Shown here: one piece after another, positions 1 through 5,997 of the stretch
Layout: each line of letters opens with the position of its first letter
How positions within the stretch are numbered: position 1 is the first letter of the stretch
Source of the DNA: an uncultured Candidatus Peregrinibacteria bacterium
GTDB lineage: Bacteria; Patescibacteriota; Gracilibacteria; Peribacterales; Peribacteraceae
Direction: 5' to 3'
NCBI GenBank assembly: GCA_903822115.1
Contig: CAIJNU010000049.1
Span: 1-11,148 of the forward strand
Length of the DNA stretch: 11,148 bases
Made by a program: the position numbers and the translations under genes
Notes under the pieces: model-generated
Told to the model about the DNA's origin: nothing
The model's database searches: none
Seen by the model: the letters and a program-made list of their open reading frames with translations, nothing else

Positions 1-21
1 AACCAACTGAGCTAATCACCC
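1..21 (-). tRNA. 5' end of a tRNA gene, cut by the window edge
   Basis: Read on the minus strand, the first 21 bases give a 7-base acceptor strand GGGTGAT, then T8-A9, the D-stem GCTC and the start of a D-loop (AGTTGGTT). This is the canonical order for positions 1 to about 20 of a bacterial tRNA. The anticodon lies outside the window, so the amino acid cannot be named. It is divergent from secG. Confidence 0.75.
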
Positions 22-29
22 GCACTCCC

Positions 30-35
30 AGAGTA
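30..35 (-). promoter_or_regulatory. Candidate extended -10 for the left-edge tRNA
   Basis: On the minus strand TACTCT is preceded by TGG, which forms a TGn extended -10. It lies 8 bases before the first base of the tRNA, so the transcript would carry a leader of about 2 bases. No good -35 is visible at 17 bp. The spacer region overlaps the -35 of the divergent secG promoter. Confidence 0.4.
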
Positions 36-48
36 CCAGAAAATCGGA

Positions 49-77
49 TTGCCTCGTACGGGTTGCATCACTATGAT
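49..77 (+). promoter_or_regulatory. Promoter of secG
   Basis: TTGCCT (49-54) and TATGAT (72-77) are separated by exactly 17 bp. Transcription would start near base 84, giving a leader of about 15 bases before the ATG at 99. No Shine-Dalgarno sequence lies in that leader. Confidence 0.5.
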
Positions 78-98
78 CTGTGTGCTTTCGTAAACATT

Positions 99-314
99 AT
101 GATTCTCAATGTCGTGCAGATCATCATCGCGCTTTCACTCTCCCTCTGCATCCTCCTGCAGCATCGCACTTCCGGCCTTACGGCGACGTTCGGTGGCGGC
201 GGAGCGACGTTCGTGCAGCGGCGCGGCGCAGAGAAATTCATCTTCGTCGCGACGATCTGGCTCTCTGTCTTCTTCTTCGGATTTAGCGTCCTCCAGTGGT
301 ACATCACATTCTGA
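99..314 (+). CDS. secG: Preprotein translocase subunit SecG
   Basis: SecG is the small membrane subunit of the SecYEG channel that moves unfolded proteins through the cytoplasmic membrane. The 71-residue product shows the family layout: a first membrane helix (about residues 2-20), a cytoplasmic loop with LLQHRTSGLTATFGGGG followed by RRGAEKF, and a second membrane helix (about 47-65). The Gly-rich loop and the RRGAEKF motif are the SecG signature. The ATG at 99 is chosen over an upstream in-frame TTG at 63 because it begins right at the conserved first helix and gives the usual length of about 70-75 residues. The peptide-binding protein gene follows 74 bases downstream with its own -10 element. 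The family assignment is secure; the start is likely. Confidence 0.9.
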   Translation: MILNVVQIIIALSLSLCILLQHRTSGLTATFGGGGATFVQRRGAEKFIFVATIWLSVFFFGFSVLQWYITF

Positions 315-352
315 GGATCCCTTTTCGTTCGATATAACGGGATTGCTCCTGT

Positions 353-381
353 CTTTCCATCTGAGCGCAGTAAGGTAGAAT
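353..381 (+). promoter_or_regulatory. Promoter of the peptide-binding protein gene, leaderless
   Basis: TAGAAT (376-381) ends 7 bases before the ATG at 389. Its expected transcription start therefore falls on the start codon or one base before it. The -35 (CTTTCC, 353-358, 17-bp spacer) is weak. Another in-frame ATG at 380 overlaps the -10 hexamer itself, which argues for 389 as the real start. Confidence 0.45.
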
Positions 382-388
382 GTTCGGG

Positions 389-2614
389 ATGAAAAGCCTC
401 ATTCGCCTTCTGCGTTTGATGACGCGGTGGGAGCGGTGGTTGCTCTTGGCACTCTGCACGATATTCGTTCTCAGCTTCCTCGGACTCCTTCGTGTCTTCT
501 ACGTTGAGAACACCGTGCTCGCTCCCGCGAGCGGCGGAACGTACATCGAAGGATCCGTGGGAGAGCTGCAACCGCTTAACCCCTGGTTCATTGTTCAGAA
601 TGACGTCAATCGCGATCTCGTTTCTCTAATTTTCTCAGGTCTCCTCAGGTACGATCCCCTCTCCAAGAAAATCGTGGACGATCTCGCCACACTCGAGACG
701 TCGTCGGATTCGAGAGTCTTCACGTTGCATCTGAAGGACAATATCTTTTGGCAGGATTCCACGCCTAAGAAGCCGCACCCCGTTACGGCAGACGACGTTC
801 TTTTTACGTTCCAGACCGTTCAGGATCCGCAGTTTCCCAATGTCATTCTTCAGCAGAATTTTCGCGGAGTGAAAATCGAGAAACTCGATGACCGCACGGT
901 GCGCTTTACGCTCGATGAACCCTACAGCTTCTTTCCGAGCAATTTGACGCTTGGCCTCCTTCCCAAAAGTTCTTTCGAAGGTGTGCCCGTTTCCCGTCTG
1001 TCACTTACGACGGATTTCGGTTACAAGCCCGTGGGAGCCGGGCCATATAAGTTGAAGAACCTCACGCAGACGGAGCTCTCTACGGAGGTAACATTGGAAC
1101 GTTTCCAGAGAACTCTACCGCCTCCGTATCGCATCGATCGCATCGTCTTCCGTATATTCTCTGACTATTCATCGCTTCTTTCTGATCTTCGCAATTTGCA
1201 GGGCGTGCGGCTTGTTCCTCGAAATGAGAAAGGTGATCCGATTATTCCGCGCAATTTTACTGCTCGCGAGTACACGCTTCCTCAGTACGTCGCGCTCTTC
1301 TTTAATTTGGATCGCAAGAGTCTTCAGGATGAGAAGCTGCGTTTGGGTCTCCAGCTTGGAACGGACAAGAAAGCGCTCTGTGACAGTGTTTATCAGCCTG
1401 TGCTCGTGGATACGCCGCTTCTCGAGCTCGATTCCACTGCGTGGCAGTACCACTTCGATCCTGGTGCGGCGCAGGGCGCGCTCTTTGCTTCCAATTGGAA
1501 TCTTCCTGAGAAGATGCGTCTTCAGCAGCTCCTGGAGCAACATGACGCTAACAAGCTCGGCTACCTTCACGCTCCTCCGGTTGCTTCGATCGGCACCGGT
1601 AGCGTTCTCACGCTCACGGGGTCACTGAAAGACGTTCCCCTCGGATCCCATGTCAACGGCATTGCGATTACGCAGGATGCGACAGCTTCGGGGGCCTGGA
1701 AGGTTATTCTTCCCATGGATACCGGAACGGGTGCGCTGCACTTCGGAACGAATCGACTTCGCCTCACGGATCCGAAAGGAAAAGTGATTGACTCGGCGTA
1801 CGTGTTTCGCGCGCAGACATTGATCGATTACAACCGGGCGATGGAGGAACAGAGATTGCTGAGACTCTTTCTCGCGACGCGCAACGAACTCCAATCGACC
1901 ATTCAGGATGTTACGGTGGCAAATCTCTTCCTCGAGAATGGCAAGCTCCGCCTGCGCAGATCCGATGATCCTCTTCCCATTCGGACGAATGCCGCAGGTC
2001 AACAACTCGTGTTGCACCTACTCACGAGTCCGTCGCCGGTCGAATACCCGAAGATTGCCATGTACATTCAGGAGGCGTGGTCGCACCTCGGGGTGAAAGT
2101 TGTCGTGGATATCCCGAAGTCCCGCGATGAATTTCAGGCACGACTGTTGAAGCGTGATTACGATGTTCTCCTCTTCGGGCAGTCGCTTCTCGATAACCTC
2201 GACAGTTTCCCCTACTGGCACAGCAGCGGTGTGCAAAAAGTGACGGGTGACGCGAATGATCTGCGGCAGGATGCATACAACCTTTCGCAGTACAGATCCT
2301 CCAGAGCCGACGCGCTCCTCGAGACCATTCGCCGCACGAGTGACGAGACAGAACGTGAGACGGCGCTCGGGGCTTTGCGCAGTATCATCAAGGGCGATGT
2401 ACCGGCCATCTTCCTCTACTCCCCTCTCTACACTTTTGCGCATCACAATGACATTCTGGGAATCGAATTGGGTTCGCTCTCCCTGCACTCCGATCGCTTC
2501 CTCACGCTTGATCGTTGGTATGTGCAACAGAATCGTCAGTTCGTCGCGGGGAAGAGTTGGTGGTCCTTCTTTCCGTGGCTCGGAGGGTTCCTTCATGGTC
2601 AAAACGCTCATTGA
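389..2614 (+). CDS. Membrane-anchored family 5 peptide-binding protein with an Ig-like insert
   Basis: The product resembles the extracellular solute-binding protein of oligopeptide/dipeptide ABC importers (SBP_bac_5, OppA/DppA type). It is 741 residues long, against roughly 500-600 for the family. Residues 15-37 form one hydrophobic segment after several Arg residues; no lipobox Cys is seen, so it is probably held by an uncleaved membrane anchor. Family landmarks are the ADDVLFTF motif near residue 134 and GAGPYKL at 216-222. The usual sequence is interrupted at about residues 372-512 by a helical stretch, an Ig-like/glucodextranase-type beta domain (about 397-474: LTLTGSLKDVPLGSHVNGIA, later GTNRLRLTDPKGKV) and another helix. 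The C-terminal lobe resumes near 514. No permease or ATPase genes lie in the window, so the transporter partner is unknown. Confidence 0.85.
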   Translation: MKSLIRLLRLMTRWERWLLLALCTIFVLSFLGLLRVFYVENTVLAPASGGTYIEGSVGELQPLNPWFIVQNDVNRDLVSLIFSGLLRYDPLSKKIVDDLATLETSSDSRVFTLHLKDNIFWQDSTPKKPHPVTADDVLFTFQTVQDPQFPNVILQQNFRGVKIEKLDDRTVRFTLDEPYSFFPSNLTLGLLPKSSFEGVPVSRLSLTTDFGYKPVGAGPYKLKNLTQTELSTEVTLERFQRTLPPPYRIDRIVFRIFSDYSSLLSDLRNLQGVRLVPRNEKGDPIIPRNFTAREYTLPQYVALFFNLDRKSLQDEKLRLGLQLGTDKKALCDSVYQPVLVDTPLLELDSTAWQYHFDPGAAQGALFASNWNLPEKMRLQQLLEQHDANKLGYLHAPPVASIGTGSVLTLTGSLKDVPLGSHVNGIAITQDATASGAWKVILPMDTGTGALHFGTNRLRLTDPKGKVIDSAYVFRAQTLIDYNRAMEEQRLLRLFLATRNELQSTIQDVTVANLFLENGKLRLRRSDDPLPIRTNAAGQQLVLHLLTSPSPVEYPKIAMYIQEAWSHLGVKVVVDIPKSRDEFQARLLKRDYDVLLFGQSLLDNLDSFPYWHSSGVQKVTGDANDLRQDAYNLSQYRSSRADALLETIRRTSDETERETALGALRSIIKGDVPAIFLYSPLYTFAHHNDILGIELGSLSLHSDRFLTLDRWYVQQNRQFVAGKSWWSFFPWLGGFLHGQNAH

Positions 2615-2704
2615 TCTTTTCGGAACTTATGCTCTGGGTACGCATTCTCATCGAATTGAGCGCCCATTCGTTCAATGTGGTGCTTCATGGAAATCTCAAG
2701 AGAG

Positions 2705-2733
2705 TTGACGCAGAATTTGGCATCCAGTAGACT
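2705..2733 (+). promoter_or_regulatory. Promoter upstream of rplI
   Basis: TTGACG (2705-2710) and TAGACT (2728-2733) are separated by 17 bp. Transcription should begin near 2740. That is 8 bases before the in-frame ATG at 2748 and 38 bases before the ATG at 2778. Confidence 0.55.
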
Positions 2734-2777
2734 ACTTTGGCTCTTTTATGAGCAAAGTACTCTCCCCATCTGGGATT

Positions 2778-3221
2778 ATGGAAATACTCCTTCTCGAGGA
2801 TGTCCAAGGCATCGGCAAAAAAAATGACCTACTGGTTGTAGGAGACGGGTTCGCGCTCAATTGTTTGCTTCCCCAGAGGAAGGCTCTCGTTGCTACTCCC
2901 ACCGTTCGTAAGCGCTATGCGGATCAGATCAAGCGTCGTGCGGAGGAGAAAGAGCACGAGAAACAGGTGCACGCCAATGCGGTCAGCGCTCTTGTTGGCA
3001 AGACTGTGACCTTCGCTCGGAAGGTCACGAAAACCGGAAAACTCTACGCTGCGATTTCCGAGGAGCTCATTGCTTCGGCACTCCTTGATCAGCTTGCGTT
3101 GACTGTTTCACCGCAGGACATCGTGATACCGACGCCCATCAAGGCGGTCGGGACATTCACGGTGGAAGTGAGGTCCGGAGCCAACGAGCAGCCCCTCTCC
3201 GTCGTCGTCTCCGCTCTGTGA
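2778..3221 (+). CDS. rplI: 50S ribosomal protein bL9
   Basis: bL9 is an elongated protein of the large ribosomal subunit that binds 23S rRNA near the base of the L1 stalk. The N-terminal domain has the family signature: MEILLLEDVQGIGKKNDLL, then DGFALNCLLPQRKAL. It is followed by a long charged helix (RKRYADQIKRRAEEKEHEKQ) and a C-terminal domain ending in a beta strand. From 2778 the protein is 147 residues, matching the usual length of about 150. An in-frame ATG at 2748 adds ten residues (MSKVLSPSGI); it lies 8 bases from the predicted transcription start and so fits the short-leader habit of this genome. The family alignment favours 2778 and the promoter position favours 2748, so the start is unresolved. 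Some CPR lineages lack bL9, so its presence is mildly informative about lineage. Confidence 0.92.
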   Translation: MEILLLEDVQGIGKKNDLLVVGDGFALNCLLPQRKALVATPTVRKRYADQIKRRAEEKEHEKQVHANAVSALVGKTVTFARKVTKTGKLYAAISEELIASALLDQLALTVSPQDIVIPTPIKAVGTFTVEVRSGANEQPLSVVVSAL

Positions 3222-3349
3222 GATAGATATTGTTTGCCAGACAATCGTTCCGGACTTCGGATACGATGTCCGTCGTGCTACTCTTTCGACGAACCGGCTG
3301 CCAGACCGATTCAGACAGTTGGTTCCGTCGCTTCTTCACAGAATCTCTC

Positions 3350-3426
3350 GGGCCAGTAGCTCAGTTGGTTAGAGCACCGGACTTATAAGCCGGTGGTCGG
3401 TGGTTCAATTCCACCCTGGCCCACCA
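3350..3426 (+). tRNA. tRNA-Ile with anticodon UAU
   Basis: A complete 77-base cloverleaf. The acceptor stem is GGGCCAG/CTGGCCC, the D-arm GCTC...GAGC, and the anticodon arm CCGGA-CTTATAA-GCCGG. The variable loop is TGGTC, the T-arm GGTGG-TTCAATT-CCACC, the discriminator A, and CCA is encoded. U33 precedes the anticodon TAT at 3384-3386, which would read AUA as isoleucine. The lowest pair of the anticodon stem is an A31-G39 mismatch. Most bacteria decode AUA with a CAU anticodon modified to lysidine by TilS; UAU is the rarer solution. A weak -10-like CAGAAT (3339-3344) lies just upstream without a convincing -35; co-transcription from the bL9 promoter is also possible. Confidence 0.93.
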
Positions 3427-3428
3427 AA

Positions 3429-3456
3429 TTGACTAGTATTATAAATAAAGTATAAT
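3429..3456 (+). promoter_or_regulatory. Strong near-consensus leaderless promoter
   Basis: TTGACT (3429-3434) and TATAAT (3451-3456) are 16 bp apart, the best sigma-70-type match in the window. Exactly six bases separate the -10 from the ATG at 3463, so transcription is expected to start on the A of the start codon. The -35 begins only three bases after the CCA of the tRNA-Ile gene. Confidence 0.7.
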
Positions 3457-3462
3457 ATAACT

Positions 3463-4251
3463 ATGTCAATTCATCAGATGCAAAGGGGTGACCAACAGCG
3501 AGCCAGAAACATTTCTCTCGTAGAGAGTCTTGCTAGTCGCATGGTCAGGGAAAGTGGTGATGAATTGAGAAGACTAATTTTCGCTGACCCTCCGATGACC
3601 TATGGTGATATTGCTCGATATTTATTTCCTGAGCAATGTGAGAGAGAGTCCACTATAGCGATGAATGCAGTCAGGACCGCTGCGAAGCGGATTCTTAGTG
3701 AATCAGAACAGCAAATGATTCAGCGCAGAAATATTCAGATTGGCTTTGAGAGACATATTTCAACTTGCGGGATGACACGATGGTCTACCCATGAAATTGA
3801 TACACTGAGGAGGCTCCTCACAGATGAAATTTATCCTGCCGGGCATGGATATGCAGGAATACCAAATTATGAAAGAATTGTTACTATTCTCAATGATACT
3901 TTTCACAATGGTAATAAAACACGTACTCCAGCGACATGCAGGGCGTTTGTAAATGAATATAAGAATAAATATTCTCTTGAATCTCAGGCGCATAAATTGA
4001 CACCATGGTCTCATGCAGAAAAGGAGAGACTAAAGATACTTGCAAATGATCCCGGACATCGACATTTGACTGGCACAAAAGTCGGATCTCCTCATTGGAA
4101 AAAAATCTCGCAAACTTTGAATCGAGAATTTCATACGAGAGCTTATAATAAAGGGATTCACGTCCGTAAATCGAGTTTATGTAGAACGAGATACCGGCAA
4201 CTGTTACTAGAAGGAAATAGTCTCGATACTGCTTTCGAGCGCACCCCATAA
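3463..4251 (+). CDS. Putative DNA-binding protein with two Myb/SANT-like repeats
   Basis: This 262-residue protein cannot be tied to a named family. Its N-terminal part (about 32-80, MTYGDIARYLF near 45-55) looks like a helix-turn-helix. Two units of about 75 residues follow. Unit 1 is about 105-170 and unit 2 about 180-247, and both share W..xE....L, then I..LN..FH, then a basic stretch, then C and Y/RY. Matching pairs are W107/W182, E111/E186, LN143-144/LN219-220, FH147-148/FH223-224 and C159/C240. A leading Trp, a mid aromatic (Y136/W212) and three helices are Myb/SANT-like, so sequence-specific DNA binding is inferred. No catalytic motif or membrane segment is seen. The gene is clearly AT-richer than its neighbours and sits directly behind a tRNA, so it is probably acquired. 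The strong leaderless promoter sets the start. Alternatives are a phage- or plasmid-derived regulator or a homing-associated DNA-binding protein. Confidence 0.75.
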   Translation: MSIHQMQRGDQQRARNISLVESLASRMVRESGDELRRLIFADPPMTYGDIARYLFPEQCERESTIAMNAVRTAAKRILSESEQQMIQRRNIQIGFERHISTCGMTRWSTHEIDTLRRLLTDEIYPAGHGYAGIPNYERIVTILNDTFHNGNKTRTPATCRAFVNEYKNKYSLESQAHKLTPWSHAEKERLKILANDPGHRHLTGTKVGSPHWKKISQTLNREFHTRAYNKGIHVRKSSLCRTRYRQLLLEGNSLDTAFERTP

Positions 4252-4447
4252 GCTTTCTCAAGCAATAACTACCAGCGTAATGCCTCTTTTGCATCCTGGA
4301 CTGTTCTTTATTCCAATTGAGAAACGCTTACTGGAAATCCATATGTAGAAGACGTCCAAGGAATCTGGACATCCCGAATCGCTCTGTAGATATTTCTCAG
4401 TTAAGTTAACAACCACTTTCGCTACCAGATACAATCCAATTTGTCTT
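4252..4447. other. Intergenic region before metA
   Basis: This 196-base, AT-leaning stretch has no convincing gene on either strand. It contains a small inverted repeat GTCCA (4353-4357)/TGGAC (4366-4370) with an 8-base loop and no following T-run. The metA promoter lies at its right end. No copy of the tRNA-Ile 3' end was found here, so no attachment-site duplication can be claimed. Confidence 0.5.
4406..4435 (+). promoter_or_regulatory. Promoter of metA
   Basis: TTAACA (4406-4411) and TACAAT (4430-4435) are separated by 18 bp. The predicted start is near 4442, leaving a leader of about 6 bases before the ATG at 4448 with no room for a Shine-Dalgarno sequence. Confidence 0.6.
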
Positions 4448-5407
4448 ATGCCGATTATCACTGCCGACGGTTTGCCCATCAATGACTCCTTGCAGAGGGA
4501 AGGTATTTTTGGCATGCAGGCTTCCCGAGCGGCTCATCAGGACATCCGACCATTGGAGTTTGCGCTTCTAAATTTGATGCCAAACAAACAGCCGACAGAG
4601 CTTCAATTTGCACGCCTGCTCGGCCACACCCCGTTGCAGGTAAACCTGACGCTGCTGCGCGCCCAATCGCATGTGAGCAAAAACGAATCGAGCGAGCACC
4701 TTCACAAGTATTATTTGACGCTCGATGAGGTGCGCAATCGTTTCTTTGACGGGCTTATCGTCACGGGGGCGCCGGTCGAACATTTGGCATGGCAGGACGT
4801 TGATTATTGGACGGAGCTTCGGGGCATCTTCGATTGGTCCGTTACACGCGCATTCGTTACCATTGGAATTTGCTGGGGAGCACAGGCGCTCCTGCAGCAC
4901 TTCCACGGAATCGAGAAGTATCGGCTTCCACGGAAGTTGTTTGGAATTTTTTTACATCGTGTCCCTACGTCACAGCTTTTCTGTCCGATTGTTCAGGGGC
5001 TGGATGACTGCTTTTCTGTCCCTGTTTCCCGTCATACGGAAATTCGACGAGAGCATGTTGAGACATGTACTTCACTCGATATTCTTTCGGAGTCAGAAGA
5101 ATCGGGGCTCTTTCTTCTGCGAGAGAAAAACGGCAGGCGTCTCTATATATTTAACCATCCGGAGTACGATGCAGACACTCTGCAGGAAGAATACGAACGG
5201 GATGCTGCAGCCTACGTTCTTCGCCCGGAATCCGTTCCCAATCCTTGTCCCCCACTCCACTACGACCGGTGTAACGTCTGGCGCTCGAATGGTCGAACGC
5301 TCTATCACAATATTATTAACGATATTTATCAGAGGACTCCATATCGACTGGAGGACATTGGAGAAAGAACGACTATCGAGGAAAGGTCTCCGCAGGCTTC
5401 TGTGTAG
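4448..5407 (+). CDS. metA: Homoserine O-acetyltransferase, MetA family
   Basis: MetA-type enzymes acylate the hydroxyl of L-homoserine, the first committed step from homoserine to methionine. The 319-residue product aligns along its whole length with E. coli MetA (309 residues). Visible are MPI at the N-terminus, SRA..Q.IRPL (26-36), LNLMPNK (41-47), DGLIVTGAPVE (101-111), the nucleophile Cys142 in ICWGAQA, the catalytic His237 and Glu239 in NHPEYDADTL, and a C-terminal WRS.GR.LYHN segment. Position 111 is Glu. In the published work on this family Glu111 marks acetyl-CoA users and Gly111 succinyl-CoA users, so acetyl-CoA is inferred despite the metA name. No other methionine gene is in the window. 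A lone biosynthetic step is unexpected in a reduced genome, and the gene lies beside an AT-rich acquired-looking gene. Confidence 0.93.
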   Translation: MPIITADGLPINDSLQREGIFGMQASRAAHQDIRPLEFALLNLMPNKQPTELQFARLLGHTPLQVNLTLLRAQSHVSKNESSEHLHKYYLTLDEVRNRFFDGLIVTGAPVEHLAWQDVDYWTELRGIFDWSVTRAFVTIGICWGAQALLQHFHGIEKYRLPRKLFGIFLHRVPTSQLFCPIVQGLDDCFSVPVSRHTEIRREHVETCTSLDILSESEESGLFLLREKNGRRLYIFNHPEYDADTLQEEYERDAAAYVLRPESVPNPCPPLHYDRCNVWRSNGRTLYHNIINDIYQRTPYRLEDIGERTTIEERSPQASV

Positions 5408-5447
5408 CGATAACATACTTTGCAAGCTTGTCCTATTGTTTCATTGA

Positions 5448-5453
5448 TATGAT
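5448..5453 (+). promoter_or_regulatory. Candidate -10 for the small secreted protein gene
   Basis: TATGAT sits 35 bases before the ATG at 5489. No good -35 is found at 16-18 bp. The leader between them is pyrimidine-rich (CTTCTCCCTTTTTCTCT directly before the ATG) and has no Shine-Dalgarno sequence. Confidence 0.3.
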
Positions 5454-5488
5454 AAAGCGAGAATTCGACGACTTCTCCCTTTTTCTCT

Positions 5489-5953
5489 ATGAATAAATAC
5501 ACCGTGATATTTGTTTCAATGTTGTTTGTTGGTGTGGCCCTCGTCGCAAGTTATAGCAGTAATGACACCGCTTCGCTGTTCCACTTTGGAGGATCGGGAG
5601 CTTTGCACGACAGATCAGGCTCAGGTTCTTGGCATGGTCGCTCCGGATCCGGCTCCTTCCAACATTCGGGAACCGGTGCTCTGCATCCCAGAGGACCGAG
5701 TGCTCTCTCGAAGCGACTGGGCATCTCCGATGATCAAATTCGAAGCGAAATCAAGTCGGGAAAATCCATTGAGGAGATTGCGAAAGAACACAATGTTTCC
5801 CTGCCTGATCCCCTTCAGCAGTTGGCCGATCGATTGAAGATCTCCAAGGACGAATTGCAGAAGGAGATGAGTGCGGGAAAACCCCTGATGCAGATCCTCA
5901 AAGAGCACGGCATGCAGGTTCCGGCCGTTGCCTCGCACTCGTCGAAGCACTGA
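5489..5953 (+). CDS. Small secreted protein with Ser/Gly/His linker and two helical repeats
   Basis: This 154-residue protein has no named family that I recognise. It begins with a typical Sec signal or anchor (MNKYTVIFVSMLFVGVALVA). A low-complexity linker follows at about 35-69 in which SGSGS, GALH and HGR-like words recur, rich in Gly, Ser, His and Arg. The C-terminal half is two copies of a helical unit of about 34 residues: 73-106 (LSKRLGISDDQIRSEIKSGK...) and 112-145 (LADRLKISKDELQKEMSAGK...), both of the form L..RL.IS.D.....E...GK....I.KEH. Similar short L-x-I-s-x-D-E-L units occur in exported proteins of Gram-positive bacteria, where their role is mostly unknown. I infer an extracytoplasmic protein, possibly surface-associated or metal-binding through the His residues. 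Malic enzyme follows 44 bases downstream with its own promoter. Confidence 0.75.
   Translation: MNKYTVIFVSMLFVGVALVASYSSNDTASLFHFGGSGALHDRSGSGSWHGRSGSGSFQHSGTGALHPRGPSALSKRLGISDDQIRSEIKSGKSIEEIAKEHNVSLPDPLQQLADRLKISKDELQKEMSAGKPLMQILKEHGMQVPAVASHSSKH
5591..5695 (+). repeat. Low-complexity Ser/Gly/His-coding repeats
   Basis: This part of the secreted-protein gene encodes a linker in which GSGALH, RSGSGSWH, RSGSGSFQ and GTGALH follow each other. TCxGGxTCxGG-like DNA words recur, so copy number could change by slippage. Confidence 0.5.
5705..5923 (+). repeat. Two tandem helical protein repeats of about 34 residues
   Basis: Copies lie at 5705-5806 and 5822-5923, encoding residues 73-106 and 112-145 of the secreted protein. 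They align without gaps at L..RL.IS.D, the E...GK turn and the I.KEH motif, each ending in V/L-P. DNA identity is low, so the duplication is old. Confidence 0.6.
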
Positions 5954-5961
5954 GAGCGTAG

Positions 5962-5990
5962 TTTCTAAGCCCGCAGAAGATCGGTACAAT
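5962..5990 (+). promoter_or_regulatory. Leaderless promoter of the malic enzyme gene
   Basis: TACAAT (5985-5990) ends 7 bases before the ATG at 5998, so the transcript should begin at or one base from the start codon. The -35 candidate TTTCTA (5962-5967, 17-bp spacer) is poor. Confidence 0.5.
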
Positions 5991-5997
5991 ACAGCTG

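Noticed and set aside
71..571. 166-codon open frame on the minus strand over secG and the start of the peptide-binding gene
   Set aside because: It runs antisense through two genes with clear family motifs and itself shows no recognisable domain; Arg/Glu-rich shadow frame.
3229..3245. Hairpin ATTGT/ACAAT after rplI, and CGGAC (3251-3255)/GTCCG (3268-3272) just beyond
   Set aside because: Stems of only five pairs and no T-run follows, so neither is called a terminator.
3400..4447. Integrative element with a duplicated tRNA 3' end
   Set aside because: I looked for a second copy of the T-arm/acceptor sequence downstream and found none; no integrase is present in the window.
5423..5430. Palindrome CAAGCTTG after metA
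   Set aside because: Short, no loop and no T-run; no function can be supported.
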